Below the pieces are notes generated by a model. It was not told where the DNA came from, did not search any database, and saw only the letters and a list, made by a program, of their open reading frames with translations. DNA of 64,000 nt from Ipomoea triloba (taxonomy: Eukaryota; Streptophyta; Magnoliopsida; Solanales; Convolvulaceae): assembly GCF_003576645.1 (NCBI RefSeq), contig NC_044925.1:22921386-22985385 (forward strand), read 5' to 3'. The number at the start of each line of letters is the position of its first letter. Position 1 is the first letter of the stretch. Shown here piece after piece: positions 12,001 through 25,000 of this stretch. A program made the translations under genes and the position numbers.

Positions 12001-13886
12001 AAAACACGAGTTCTCCAAATTGAAGTTAGCCTACATCATATCATAGAATTACAGTTTAAAAGGTAATGTGAGAATTGAGATTGTGATGATAATATAACAA
12101 TTAGCTTATCAAGAATGTAAAATTATCTCCTCCCAAAGAATGTAATATTATCATTTCTTTCTTACGAAGTGTTTGGTTCACAAGGATGTGAAATTACCTT
12201 ACATCATAGAATTATCTTAATTTTAAAATGCAATATTAGATAGTGAGGATGCTAATATTATATAACTTGAAATCAACGTCCCTTTATATTAACTATGTTC
12301 GTCTCTCACAAGCAAAAAGTCTAGAAGGTGGATTGAATAGACTTTTTAACAAATTTTAAAACATTTTTTGAATTAGCTCTAAGTGTGCTTGAATTTTTAA
12401 ATTCAAAGCTAGGCCGGATATATGCTTTCTTGCAACGGGAGTTTTAAAGCTTGCCATTAAAACGATGTAGCTAACTTAAGCGATTTTGACGCGGTAGTGT
12501 GTGTAAAGTATGAGGTTTGTTATCCGTAGAAGTAATGAAAATGAATGATAGAGAGATATTTTATTATTATTATTATTATTTTTTTTGTGGTTGGGAAGAA
12601 CTTTCTTACCTCCCATCTTTTCCCTAAATTCAAGAAGGTTTTCACTAAGTATTTTGTACACAAATACATATATACAAAGTGACACAAAGACTTAGATTCT
12701 ACAGATTGACAGTCCTTGAGACAAGGGTCAATTACAAAGTCACCTTGTCCTTCACTGCCCGATCAAAGCTAGCCAAGGGTCAATCATGTACCAAGTCGCC
12801 TTGCTAGGTTGATCTCCCAACTTTCTCCAACTAGAAAGATGGTTGCAGGTTAAGTGCTAGACTTGATAGAATCCAACTTATTCAATTCCTTTTTAGCTTT
12901 GAAAACTTGATGTACCAACAAAGCGTTTTCTCTCTCAGTAACTTTCAACCATAGATCCAACAACATCTTTTAAGATTGGGGTCCTCCATTTGTAGATGAG
13001 GAGGGCTAGGGCCCACTTCGAAATTTGGAATTTGTCCATTATCACTCAGCAAGTGGTAGCTAGTCATCGAAAAGCTATCAAAATCCCTAAAAATCCAATC
13101 CGCAATCATATCTCTATACTTGTGTAGCTTGAAATATCCATAGTGTAATTATTGTTTTCTTATCGGTGTATAAGCATACGAAGGTAAAAAAGAGCTGCTC
13201 TTACTTATCACCAATTTTTTTGCATGTAGATTCCTAAGTGTAAGATAAGTTGCATTGGTCTAACGGATCTTTTTGTTCTTTCTTGTATGAACTTCTTCCG
13301 ATGATGATCTTCCTTTAAAGGATTCAATAAATAAATTAAAGTTCCTACGAACTTCGAAGATAGACTTGAATGCCCTTTAATTTATTCCTCCATTAAGGTT
13401 CCACAAATCCATTTTCGGGTTATTCTGATCTCCTTCCAATCCTCTTTCCTTCCGAATGTTTCCTTCCAAACCCTCCCTCCTGGAGCCTTTCCTTCATGTC
13501 CCTTCCTTCCGAGATTGCTTCTTTCTAGTCATATGGACGACGAAGCCTATCTAGATTTACAACAAAGAATGAGGGTCTACTGCATGTGCTTAATACTTAT
13601 TCGGTTATTCCTAACAAAATTAATCTTATGTGTGCCCGTACTAAAAGAAATTAAAACATAATATTTGATTTGATGATATGATGAGCTTTGAAGCTTTGAT
13701 GAGGGCAGCATGATTGATCGTTTCTCTCAAGACCTTTTCAAAAGTTGTAGTAGCTTAGCTGGTATACGTACTACACATGCATGACAGTTTCTGAGTTTCA
13801 TGTCATGCAAATTATGTTGTTTGGTACTGTACACCATGCATTCATATAACTACGCCCACATAGCTAGCTAGGTCGTACGTAGAACA
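9008..13886. other. Long intergenic stretch, no supported gene
   Basis: Mostly AT-rich. A GC-richer island at about 9820-10200 contains one minus-strand frame of 68 codons that I do not recognise and do not call. Around 12170-12300 there is sequence starting GTGTTTGGTTCACAAGGATG that looks like one end of a MITE. From about 12690 to 13600 the composition is more balanced and has phrases repeated at short range (AAGGGTCAAT...AAGTC.CCTTG), as in a decayed retroelement. No tRNA or convincing coding exon was seen. Confidence 0.35.
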
Positions 13887-15734
13887 ATGGATATCCGTAA
13901 TCCCCCTTTGTCTCTCCCCTTCCTAGTATCAACCTTAATGACTATCATAATAAATCTGCAGATTTTGCCCTGTTTTTCCACCACTTCCTTCGTGTTCGGT
14001 GACTCCTTGGTCGATGCCGGCAACAACAACTACTTGGTTTCCCTCTCCAGAGCAGACTTCCCTCCCAACGGCATCGATTTCCCTCCCAACGGCCGCCCCA
14101 CCGGACGATTCACCAATGGCCGAACCATTGCCGACATCGTTGGTACATATATAGTACTCTTTTCCTTTTCTTGGAATATTAATGCAAATAATATATGTTA
14201 GTTCGAGAATTATTACGAGGTTTTTTATTTTCCTGTTTTCGTTTTTACGTAGGTGAAGGACTTGGAGTGAAGCCGTTTCCTCCACCGTATTTCGCTCCTA
14301 ATGCAGAACCCAATGCTGTTCAGAGTGGACTTAATTATGCCTCGGGGGCTTCCGGCATTTTGGATGAAACAGGCAGTTTGTTTGTTAGTATCATCACATT
14401 AATTCAACATGCATATATGTTTATTCTTATGAGTAACAATAAAAACTTGAGACCACTATTCGATGGTTTGCATTGAATAATGAAAGACTACTCGTGACCC
14501 TAACTGACAAAAGATCACAATAAGGTAAACTAGTTAGTGCTGTCGATAGCTGACAAGCCTTATAGGTCGCTCTATCTGCTGAGAGTGGACTTGTAACCTT
14601 ATGGTTACCAAATCAATTGTCTGATTAACTTGGCTATTGTTGCCTCACATGCATATTTGCTTAGTTATATATGATTGTTATTTCAGGAGAGTACGTAAAA
14701 AGAAATGTGTGACTAAATTATTAATATATGATGATCAGATTGGTAGGGTTCCATTGAGGCAGCAAATCAGCAATTTTGAGCAAAGTAGAAGACACATGGT
14801 GAAGGTGATGGGAGAAAGAAACACAAGCAAGTTCTTGAAAGAAGCAATCTTCTCCGTCACAATTGGCGCCAATGATGTGCTCAATTATATCCAACCATTA
14901 ATTCATATTCCCTTCTTGCATGATCATCCCACCGTCTCCCCATCCATATTCCAAGACTTTCTAATCTCTAACTTGACCACGCACCTTAAGGTACGCAAGC
15001 TTAACGTGGTTATTAAATACGCTACCGATAACTAATCTACCTAAAGTACCAAGAAAAATTAATACTGATTTCATGTCCAATATCTATCTAACCCCTATAG
15101 CAACATTAATTAATTGATTGCCTTTTTCTTCTTGTATTATAGCGATTGCATGGACTAGGAGGGAGAAAATTTGTCATAGTGGATATTGGACCTCTTGGAT
15201 GCATACCATTTGTTCGTGCCATAAAATTTGTACCCAAAGGAAAATGTTCTGTGGAAGTGAACACACTAATTAGGGGATACAATTCCAAACTAAAGGCAGA
15301 GATTCATCGCTTGAACAGAGAAATAGGACCCAAAGCAATCTTCGTTTATGCAAATACATACGATGCTTTCAGACATATCATTTTAAACTATCGTTACTTT
15401 GGTAAGTACAAGTAATTGTTCAATTACACATACTATTAGAATTATATTTTTGATAAATTTAAGAGAACGAGATTGATTGTAATTTATTTGTGTAGGATTT
15501 GAGAATAATGATGATCCATGTTGTGGAGGATACGTTCCTCCATTCCTATGCCGACTAGGGAACAACGAAAACGTGAGCTCTGTTATGTGCAATGAACGAG
15601 GAAAGTATGTGTTTTGGGACGCTTATCACCCTTCAGAGGCTACAAATCTAATACTATCTGAGAAACTACTGAACGGTGATATAACAGTAGCTTGGCCTAT
15701 GAATCTTAGTCAACTTCATCATTATAAGTTGTAG
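13887..15734 (+). CDS. GDSL-type esterase/lipase, five exons
   Basis: Exons 13887-14142, 14253-14383, 14739-14990, 15143-15401 and 15496-15734 join through GT/AG introns into one frame of about 378 residues, the typical size for plant GDSL enzymes. A hydrophobic N-terminus (about 10-30) looks like a secretion signal. Block I is FVFGDSLVDAGNNNY with the nucleophile at about Ser40. The block III Asn lies in TIGAND (about Asn174). Block V is DAYHPSE with Asp341 and His344. All four blocks of the SGNH fold are present, so the enzyme should be active as an esterase or lipase outside the cell or in the secretory pathway. The natural substrate cannot be told from sequence; relatives act on cutin monomers, acyl lipids or acetylated sugars. 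The start is the first ATG before the signal segment. The gene stands alone, with no close neighbour. Confidence 0.9.
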
Positions 15735-17074
15735 TTGATATGCTATATCAATTGGAAGTATTGAAGCGTGTATGTTGCCATCTACGATGCAATTATAATT
15801 CAAGAATAATTAATTGAAAGTGTTAAATTTTTTTCTTATTTTTAGACTAATACTTATTCAAACAAAATTTTCACGTCTATTAATAAGAAGATAGTGTGTA
15901 ACACATCTAATTAAATCATAAATTGACTATACACTTAGAATAAATAAAATAAAATGTATAATTGTGCCCACTAACAATAATCTTCATAAATTGGCAATAC
16001 ACTTAAAATCATTAATTGTGCCCACACGGCAATAATCTTCTAAACTTTGACAAAAGAATCCACCTTACACGTATATAGCAGACTTCCCCGTGCATAACAT
16101 GGTGGTAGAAACTATTGATGTGTCATAGTGCATATCAAGAACAAGGTGGATGATCAATTTGTGGTTCTCAAGTCATCTTGAATAGTTGTACTTATATATT
16201 TTTATCTTATACGTCTTTGAGTTTGATTATCTTCGTTGAAATCGTTATGTGTAACATTTGAAAATGTTTAGTTTGTTTGGTAGATAGAGGTGTTAGAATA
16301 TAATAAACTGTATAACAAAACTTCAATAATATAATCTTAATCTCTCAGCTATATATCAACGTACTGCACAATATGTAATATGTGTCTTGTTCTAATATCG
16401 ATTAGATTAATCCTTTAATATTACATTAAAAGTTATAATTAATAATGAAGATGTAGCTAGTGATATTTCTTTATACATGAGTATTAGGTCAATATGTGTT
16501 TTAATTTAAATCTACACAAGTAGTAAGATGTAGTGTTTGACCTTGCAAGTTTTCATTCAACAGAAACGTCAAATCAAACATCTTACTCGTACAAATAATG
16601 TGATTGAGTAGCCAATTAAAATCCAAGTCGTTACGTAATCAAATTGCTTCAATTAGGATATATATATCAAATACAAGGCGGATGAACTTGCATCGTCGAC
16701 ATAAAAGACGATGTTACGTTACCATAAAAATGCTCGACGCATGTACGGGTTGGATGAAAACTATAAAGAACATGCTAAGCATGATATTCAAACATGTGGA
16801 AAATTAAGAAGTACTAAATTTGGACGACATATTGAATGTGTTATCTCGGCAGACGACCAAGTGGCCATCTTCTATTGATGTCAGCTTAATTTGCAGACCC
16901 TGTGGTCATACATATTCTTACCAGACCGGGCCATATAATCATTATTAGTACTTAGGTGGTGATCTTCTATGATTCTTTTTCAGCTTTCTGCTTCTTTTTT
17001 TTTTCTTTTTTTTTTTTATAAATTCAGTTAAAGCATGCCTTATAACTGTACTGTTTATATGCTTTTAAAGTTCG

Positions 17075-17128
<54 letters not shown>

Positions 17129-17427
17129 TATAACTATATACGGATTAGTTTGTATATTCTATATTAATTACATAATTACATTAATTAATATTTGTAAATA
17201 TAATATGATTATTTTAATTATATATGAAGTATATATGTGTGTGCATATAATGTTTGTAAATGTTATTTATGAATATATATACACACACACAAGAAGTATT
17301 GTTTGAAGAATTAGTCATAATGAGGGTACCTTAATCTTAAACTTAAGGAAAATTTTTAATTTTAACAAAAAAAATTATTTATTAATACATTAAAATTTAA
17401 ATATTTAATTGGCAAACATGTTAGGCA
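15735..17427. other. Intergenic, contains half of a diverged duplication
   Basis: AT-rich. The part at about 16390-16790 has a diverged direct copy at about 17895-18290 (shared phrases include TTTCTTTATACATG and TTACGTAATCAAATTGCTT). An (AT)n run lies at 17075-17125. No gene is evident. Confidence 0.45.
17075..17125. repeat. (AT)n microsatellite
   Basis: Uninterrupted AT dinucleotide run of about 51 bases. Confidence 0.95.
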
Positions 17428-17660
17428 AAAACTTGTATGAGACTGTCTCGCGGGTCTCAATCCGTGAGATAGGTTGGATCTTTGATTAATGAGGTCAAAG
17501 ATCTGACCCGTTAACCCCCATTTTTTTGACCAATAACACTTGTTTTTCAAGTTGGACGAAAATAGCGGGATTTCCAGCAATGTAATCAAAGATTTGACTC
17601 ATTAATTAAAGATCTAATCCGTCTCACGTATTGAGACCCGTGAGACGGTTTCACATAAAT
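17428..17660. mobile_element. Foldback MITE with GAGACNGTCTC-type ends
   Basis: The left arm (about 17428-17490, with GAGACTGTCTCGCGGGTCTC) is the imperfect reverse complement of the right arm (about 17585-17655, with GAGACCCGTGAGACGG). The centre is short and non-coding. A hairpin of roughly 60-70 bp arms is expected. A related GAGACGATCTCAT end occurs near 60510. Confidence 0.55.
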
Positions 17661-18422
17661 ATTAGCCAACATGTTATACCGGACTGTATAACCCGCAGGC
17701 GGTTAAATGGGTTGGTCTAATATTGGCCAAGTAAAGAATAGCTATAGTCCAATTTGCCTTTAAAACAAATTAATTGGGCCCAAATTGAATGAGTTAGGCC
17801 AGTTTGGACAGCTCTATTTTCCAGTAATATTAGAATTAAGAACGCTATCAAGTGCATAACATAACTTCATAAATTTTATATAACCTAGGACATGCGCTAG
17901 TATCAATTAGATTAAACGTTTATTATTACGTTAAAAATTATAACTAATAACAAATGTTAACTATATTTCTTTATACATGTGTAGTAGGTCAACATCATGT
18001 TTCAAATCCACATTAAGTAAAAGACGTTGTATTTCGTCTTATATTGTAATTGAAATGTTAAATCAAGCATCTTGCCAGTACAAATAACGTGATTAAGTAA
18101 TCCAATTAAAAATTCAAGTTACGTAATCAAATTGCTTTCGAACGATCATTAAATTCATGTAGGATATCAGATACAAGGCGGGTGAAGTTGCATTGATGAA
18201 TGCCGGGTCAACAAATCGACATAAAAGATGCTATGATAAAAGTTATTGAGCGATTCGATGAAAACAATGAAGAGCATGTTATTATAAGTTATAACTTATA
18301 ACAATCAAGCACGTGAAACAAACAAAATAACGGTGAATGGTTTCAATAACTTATAGTGTCCACGTAGAAATAAGTTGTTAATTTTAATCGAAATGACCGT
18401 GAACAAATAAATTTACAACCAA
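17661..18422. other. Intergenic, second half of a diverged duplication
   Basis: About 17895-18290 aligns by eye with 16390-16790 in the same orientation. No coding frame of note. Confidence 0.4.
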
Positions 18423-18535
18423 GGACATTGTGGTCCAGTGACTAGTGACACCAACTAACTCTCTCATATGAGAGGTTGTGGGTTCGAGTCTCAATAGATA
18501 TTTCATTGTTACAGAGTCAATAGTACTAAAAAGAA
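18423..18535 (+). mobile_element. tRNA-derived SINE (GGTTCGAGTC B box)
   Basis: A box-like TGGTCCAGTGACTAGTGAC is followed by a perfect B box GGTTCGAGTC, and the element ends AGTACTAAAAAG. The copy at 56078-56180 shares the AGTACTAAAAA end. The body does not fold as a tRNA. Confidence 0.55.
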
Positions 18536-18584
18536 TTCACAACAAAATGAATTAGTTCTGGAATTTTTAAATTTGACGGGTTGT

Positions 18585-19160
18585 TATACTGTGGACCATA
18601 GTCACAAAATGACACCGTTTCAGTTAGTGGGAGAAACGGCGGCCGTTAGTCGTAACGGAGCTCCTTAACTAATAGTACAGTTCATCTCAAAAGATACTGC
18701 CTCACATTTGTTTTTATATTATCGAATGAAACTGCAGTTATATCGAAAAGGAACTGCAGTTGTGTTGAATTGGTACAGAATAACAGTTTCACATTTTTGG
18801 GTACTGAAGTTATATCGAAAAGGAACTGCAGTTGTGTTGAACTGATACTAAATAACAGTTTCACATTTTTTGTGTATATTGTTTAATGAAACTGTAGTTA
18901 TATCGAAATGATATTGTAGTTGTGTTGAAAGGAAATTACCGTGCATTATAAAAGAAACTGTAGTTGTGTTGAAAGAAAATTGAATAACAATTTCACATAT
19001 TTGAGTATATAATGTTGAATGAAACTGCAGTTATATCGAAAAGTAACTGCAGTTGTGTTGAAATGGAATTGCAGTTGCGCGGAACGGAGGCCGTTTCAGC
19101 CGTTTGTTTTCATTAATCAAAACGACGTCATTTTGATGCGTGGTCCACAGTAGAATTTGT
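18585..19160. mobile_element. Non-autonomous inverted-repeat element with internal minisatellite
   Basis: Outer ends are inverted copies: ACTGTGGACCATAGTCAC.AAAATGAC at the left and, reversed, ACTGTGGACCACGCATCAAA at the right, each running on to an AAACGG/CCGTTT phrase. Between them lie five to six imperfect copies of a unit of about 40 bp built on AAACTGCAGTTATATCGAAA and AACTGCAGTTGTGTTGAA. No ORF survives. The architecture fits a Mutator-like or similar non-autonomous DNA element. Confidence 0.55.
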
Positions 19161-20578
19161 GGTTAAGTCCACGGTGGTTAAATAATTACGATTAGAATAT
19201 GGGCTAGAAATTTTGGTCAATTAACGTTAATTGGATTTGTGGGTTTGGAAGTGGCTCAATGAAATAGGCTATCGGATTAATTGGCAAATAATGGGAAGAA
19301 GGACCAAGGAGCAATTTGGCAAGTGAGGGTAGTACGGGTACCTTTCGGCCCCTACCTGGGCAGGACGGATGTCGGCAAGCGTCCTCGCACCTAGGAATAT
19401 CAATATTAGTTCAAAATTGATGACTTGGACCGATAAAACAAATAAAATAAAATAAAACAAAAAAAAAAAGGGTGTTCAATAAATTCAATGGTACAAACGG
19501 GCTAGGCCGATAGCTCGAGCTCTTAAGGCTATTATTTGTTTCATAAATTATGTAGAGCAAAATATACATAAATTTTATATGTAAGTTCATATTTTTATTA
19601 AATTTGTAAATAAAATTTTAATAAATATATTAATAAATTTATTAAAAGTGAATATTTTTTTTATGAAAATGAACGAAATATAAAACATTTATTATAATTA
19701 TTATATTATAGTGCAAATATATTAATTATTTTTAGTTAAAATTTGGAAATGTAGGTTTAAATTGAATGGATGATGTATAATTTTTATGGTTATTAATGTA
19801 AATGTGCTAGTTTATTAAAATTGAAGTTTAGAATGTTAATTTGAAAATGACAAAAGTTTTAGTTTAGCCCCCTGATCATCTCAATTGCTTGACCAAGTTT
19901 TAAGGTTAGCACCAAGAATTTTAAACTTGACCCAAAAAATGATAAGTCTAACAATGTAGCCCAAATGACATCCCTACTTGCACTTAGCCACGGATGCAAT
20001 TTGGCGAAGGGCGGATGGCAGCAACTGGTGGTTGCCGAGCAACTTTAACGCCCCCAGGAGTACAAAAGGGGAGGGATATGAGCATTGGTTTGTAGCTTGA
20101 CGACAAGTGGATGGGTGCATGGTCCATGATTCTTGGGACTTGGCTTCTACTCATTTTTTCTCTATTATCGTCTCTTAAAAATACTATAAAAAGGGGTCTC
20201 ATGATTTCCTTTAAACATCATTGGTTGGCTCACAGGACAATCTTCTTAAGCATTCTTTTTATGAACAAAATTTTTAAATTTCAATTAAATTACAAAATAT
20301 ATCTGATCTAGACAAACTTTATTAATACTAGTTAAATGAGTTACCCACGGGTTACATATATAGGTCGAGCATAATCTAGTCTGGGGAAAAAATTGACTTA
20401 ACCTGCCTAAAAAGGGCTAAATAGGAACTAGGATGCCACATGCACAAGGAAAAAAAGGTGACAATGAAGGTTTAAAATGTTATCCAAGTTACTACCTAGT
20501 GTGGACCAAAAGGCTACAAACTACTCAGCGCCCAATGAAAAATTAAGGGGAAAAAAAAAAAAAAAAAGACGAAAAAAA
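19161..20578. other. Old repeat sequence flanking the Copia insertion (left)
   Basis: The stretch at about 19190-19350 resembles 26385-26570, and about 20457-20505 resembles 25615-25664, in the same orientation. The part at about 19740-19980 resembles 27700-27960. These look like pieces of older dispersed repeats into and between which the Copia element inserted. No gene. Confidence 0.45.
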
Positions 20579-20782
20579 TATTAGCATGTATGGAGGGGTA
20601 GTCTAGTCCTTTCCATACCATAGGCAGTTGCAACCACCTTTACCGCCATTATCACCCTCCATATATACCTTGTATCTTGATTCTGTTGAATAAGTTTTTC
20701 ACATTCCATCATTCTGTTTTCTTCCACAACCACCAATGCTATAGACTTACTTTCCCTGAGCTTCTCTTTTGCTCTCACGATA
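20579..20782 (+). repeat. Copia 5' LTR
   Basis: 204 bp, starting TATTAGCATG and ending CTCTCACGATA directly before the primer-binding site. A TATATA box lies at about 20662. It is identical to the 3' LTR apart from one base. Confidence 0.92.
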
Positions 20783-22080
20783 TGGTATCAGAGCAGAGAA
20801 GGGCTACCTACGCCGCTGCTGTGACTGGAGAGTCCAGCCACCATTCACGATCATCAACTCTGGTGAATCAGTCGCCGATCCGCACCGGCAATCCACAGAG
20901 GAACGCCGTTCCACACAGAAATAACAGCGATGAAGACGTCGAAAATCCACTACATCTGAACAACAACGAAAGCTCGAACGCCATTCTTGTGTCTCCTCCA
21001 CTCGCCGGCAGTAGTAATTACGGCACATGGAGCATTGCGATGCGCGTTGCGCTTGAAGTCAAAAACAAGTGGGGGATTGTGAATGGAAGCATCACCGAGC
21101 CGGAGATGTCACATAGCCAATATCCGGCGTGGAGAAGATGCAATCTCATGATCTGCTCCTGGATTTGCAGATCTGTGCATCCTTCGATTGTTCAAAGTAT
21201 CATGCACATGGAGGAGGCCACACGTGTCTGGAATGATTTAAGAAAGAGGTTCGAGCAGCGCGATCCGCACAGAATTTCTATTCTTCAGCGAGAGATCTAC
21301 GATCTAAAGCAAGGTAATCTCTCGGTCAATGAATACTATACAAAATGCCGTGGTTTATGGGAACAAATGAATGAGATGAGGCCTTTACCTATCTGTAAAT
21401 GTCAACCAAAGTGTTCCTGTGACTTGATTGATGAGATCAGTAATGAAAGAGAGACAGATCAGATTATCCGCTTTCTCCAAGGATTAAGCGATGAATACAA
21501 CACATTGAAATCAAACATATTAGTTCTCGATCCACTGCCTGACATTCACAGAGTGTATGTCATGACGGAGAAATTTGAAAGACAGCTACAGATTGTAAGT
21601 CCAAGTGGATTGGAAATTGCTCACGCAAATGCAACTCATGTGAGCCAACAAGTGAATCTGACCACTAATGAAGACCTTGCTGCTGCAGTCCATTACCTCA
21701 ATAGCCGAAAGAACTTCAATAATACTGGAAACAGAGTTGCTAAGTGCACTTATTGTGGAATGAATGGCCATACAGTGGAGAAATGCTACAAAAAGCATGG
21801 CTATCCACCCGGATGGGTGCAAGGTTTCAAATCGAAGGGAAGACAACCTACACCAGCATCCACAAGTGCCAATGATCATCAATTATCCAGTGATCAGGTA
21901 CAGCAGCTTCTCTCTCTTTTGCAGAACCAAGGAGGACACAGTCAGAAACCTACCTCAGCTGCTGTCTCCCTTATACCTACTTTCCATAAAGAAGTCCATC
22001 CAAATGAAGGCAAGTGTTCTTTTAATAATCAGATTAATTCAATAGCTTTGGAACACTCTACATGGATTCNATTTCTTTGA
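20782..22080 (+). CDS. gag: Copia Gag polyprotein with zinc knuckle
   Basis: The frame is open from the ATG whose A is the last LTR base and whose TG is the start of the primer-binding site. The product begins MVSEQRRATYAAAV. The capsid-like part has the Copia gag signature around YGTWSIAMRVAL and LSVNEYYTKCRGLWEQM. A CCHC zinc knuckle, CTYCGMNGHTVEKC, binds RNA in this family. The frame runs into the protease region at HSTWI, where an N interrupts it and a stop follows. Gag itself looks intact; the missing part is the gag-pol continuation. An upstream in-frame ATG inside the LTR also exists but is unlikely to be used. Confidence 0.85.
   Translation: MVSEQRRATYAAAVTGESSHHSRSSTLVNQSPIRTGNPQRNAVPHRNNSDEDVENPLHLNNNESSNAILVSPPLAGSSNYGTWSIAMRVALEVKNKWGIVNGSITEPEMSHSQYPAWRRCNLMICSWICRSVHPSIVQSIMHMEEATRVWNDLRKRFEQRDPHRISILQREIYDLKQGNLSVNEYYTKCRGLWEQMNEMRPLPICKCQPKCSCDLIDEISNERETDQIIRFLQGLSDEYNTLKSNILVLDPLPDIHRVYVMTEKFERQLQIVSPSGLEIAHANATHVSQQVNLTTNEDLAAAVHYLNSRKNFNNTGNRVAKCTYCGMNGHTVEKCYKKHGYPPGWVQGFKSKGRQPTPASTSANDHQLSSDQVQQLLSLLQNQGGHSQKPTSAAVSLIPTFHKEVHPNEGKCSFNNQINSIALEHSTWIXFL
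20783..20794 (+). promoter_or_regulatory. Primer-binding site (initiator tRNA-Met)
   Basis: TGGTATCAGAGC directly follows the LTR and is complementary to the 3' end of plant initiator methionine tRNA, the usual primer for Copia elements. Confidence 0.9.
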
Positions 22081-25000
22081 TGATTATCGTATGGTTAGAG
22101 GGGCTGTTGTTAACCTACCTAATGGCAGTAGCATTGAAGTGAAACACGTGGGAAGTATAAAGCTGAATGATGAATTATGGCTGAGAAACGTTCTGCATAT
22201 TCCAAGCTTTCAATTCAATATAGTTTCTGTCACTAAATTGCTCAAGGATTCTCCTTATGAATTGATATTTGAATCTGATCAATGCACACTCCGAGAGAAA
22301 GATGGGAAGATGATTGGTTTTGCTAAGGAACAACGAGGACTATATCTGCTGCACAATCCACCTGGAGGCCGTATGACAGACCATGATCACTTTGCTATGC
22401 AGTGCAGCATTGAAACCTGGCATAACAGATTGGGACATTTTCCTGTAAATAGAATGCAACACTTACACAATCTGTCTGATATTCCTTTGAATAATAATAA
22501 AGATGTAGCATGTGATGTGTGTCACTATGCCAAACACAAGAGATCTCCTTTCCCTTTGAGCAATTCTTTTACTAAAGCTTGTTTTGAACTGTTGCATATT
22601 GATATTTGGGGACCTTTCATGGTCAAGTCTTTGGGAGGTGAACGGTACTTTCTCACTATAGTCGACGATTATTCAAGGTTTACATGGCTTCATTTAATGA
22701 AGAACAAATCTGATACTCAGCAGCTGCTTAAGAACTTCCACAACTTTGTACACACTCAATTTAATACAAAAATAAAAGTCTTACGAAGTGACAATGGGGG
22801 GAGAGTTCAATATGGTTCAATTCTTTGAAGAACATGGCATCATCCATCAACGATCTTGTGTGAATAAACCCCAACAGAATGTCGTGGTTGAACGTAAACA
22901 TCAACACATCCTTAACGTTGCTAGGGCTCTCCGGTTTCAAGCCAATCTCCCTTTAGAGTTCTGGGACAGTGTGTTCTGTATGCAACATTCTTGATTAACC
23001 GGCTTCCATCTCCTGTAATTGAGTGGCATAGCCCATATCAAAGGTTATACAAAGCAGAGCCAAATCTGAGCATTCTAAGAGTTTTCGGGTGTCTATGTTT
23101 TGCCTCTACTCTCCCTCACTCACGGTACAAGTTGCCAGCTCGAGGCAGGAAAGGTATTCTTCTTGGTATCCCTGCTAACACAAAAGGGTATTTGATATAT
23201 GATGTCAATGACAGGTCCATTTTTATCTCTCGAGACGTGAAATTCTATGAGAATCAATTCTTTTTCAAAGCTGAGCCCTCATCCAAGAAGTCATCCTTGC
23301 CTGAGCCTTCACTGCCTATCATCCCCACAGTGGAAAATGAGGAATTCTATTTCCAAACTGATCCTATGGCAAGTACTCCAAGCCGTGACATAGCACCATC
23401 AGTGATAGTGCCACTGGAAGTTGATGCTCCTATCAGTGACACACCACACAATGGTGAAGCTCACTCACAATCTTCATGCAGATGTGGTGGATAATAGGGA
23501 ACACACTCCTCCCGTAGTTCCTCTTCGAAGGTCCAATAGACAGAGACACACCCCAAGCAAGCTACATGACTATTACTGTGATAATGTCATTCAAAGCCGA
23601 ACATCACCACATGCCCTCTCCAAAGTCATATCATATGATAGCCTCACACCAACTCACAAAATGATGGCCATGGCAGTCAGCTCCATTGATGATCCCAGGA
23701 CTTATAACCAAGCAGTCAAGTATGAATGTTGGAAAGAGGCTATGCAGGCAGAAATTAAAGCTTTACAGGAGAACAATACTTGGGAGCTCACTGACTTACC
23801 TCCGGGGAAAACTCCCATAGGTTGCAAGTGGGTGTACAAAACTAAGCTCAAAGCGGATGGATCAATCGAGAGGTGCAAAGCACGGCTCGTTGCTAAAGGT
23901 TTCACACAACAGTTTGGGGTGGATTATCTCGAAACATTTTCACCAGTGGCTAGACTGACTACTATTCGAACACTCTTAAGTGTTGCAGCATCTAAGTGTT
24001 GGCATATTCATCAATTGGATGTCAACAACGCTTTCTTACATGGTGATTTGAACGAAGAAGTGTATATGAATCTCTCCCCGGGCTTCCAGAGCCAACGACA
24101 AAATCAAGTCTGCAGATTATTACGGTCCTTATACGGCCTCAAAACAGGCTAGCAGACAGTGGAACTCAAAATTGAACTCTGCCTTGATTCAGGTTGGCTT
24201 TACTCAGTCCAATTCTGATCCATCGTTATTCACTCGTGGGGCTGATGACAAGTTCATCGCACTGTTAGTTTATGTGGACGATATCATAGTGGCCAGTCCA
24301 GAATTAAAATAGATTCAAGAGTTGAAGCAGTTCATGGATAGCACTTTTAAAATCAAGGACCTGGGCAACTTGAGCTATTTCCTAGGTATTGAAGCTCAGT
24401 ATTCTACAAAAGGACTGAACATTTGTCAGCGTAAATATGCCTTAGAGATCCTTAGTGAGACCGGTTTTCTTGAATGCAAACCTGCAAGGACTCCCATGGC
24501 TCCAGGTTCCAAACTTGCTCATGGTGAAGGCTTGCCAGTTGATGATCCCAGCAGTTATAGACGATTGGTCGGGCGGTTGCTATACCTCACAGCCACTAGA
24601 CCCGACATCGCCTACGCCGTTCAACAACTGAGCCAGTTTGTTGATGCTCCCACCGATCACCATCTATCAGCAGCTCATAGGGTTCTCAGATACATCAAAT
24701 CCTCACCTGGCCAAGGTCTGTTTTATCCATGCAAAACAGACTTACATCTCAAGGTATTCTCAGACTCGGATTGGGCTACATGTTCTGAGTCACGCAAATC
24801 CATCACTGGATTTTGCGTCTTCTTGGGCTCGGCATTGATCGCATGGCGTTCCAAAAAGCAAGCCACAGTGTCAAAATCGTCATCCGAAGCGGAATATCGT
24901 GTCATGGCCTCAGCAGTCTGTGAAGTTCAGTGGCTAACTTACCTTCTTCACGACTTGCAGATTACGCCTAACAAGCCAGCCACCCTATTCTGTGATAACA

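Noticed and set aside
14050..14100. Apparent internal duplication in the GDSL protein (DFPPNG twice)
   Set aside because: The segment matches the usual length and pattern of this block in plant GDSL enzymes, so it is not a recent duplication.
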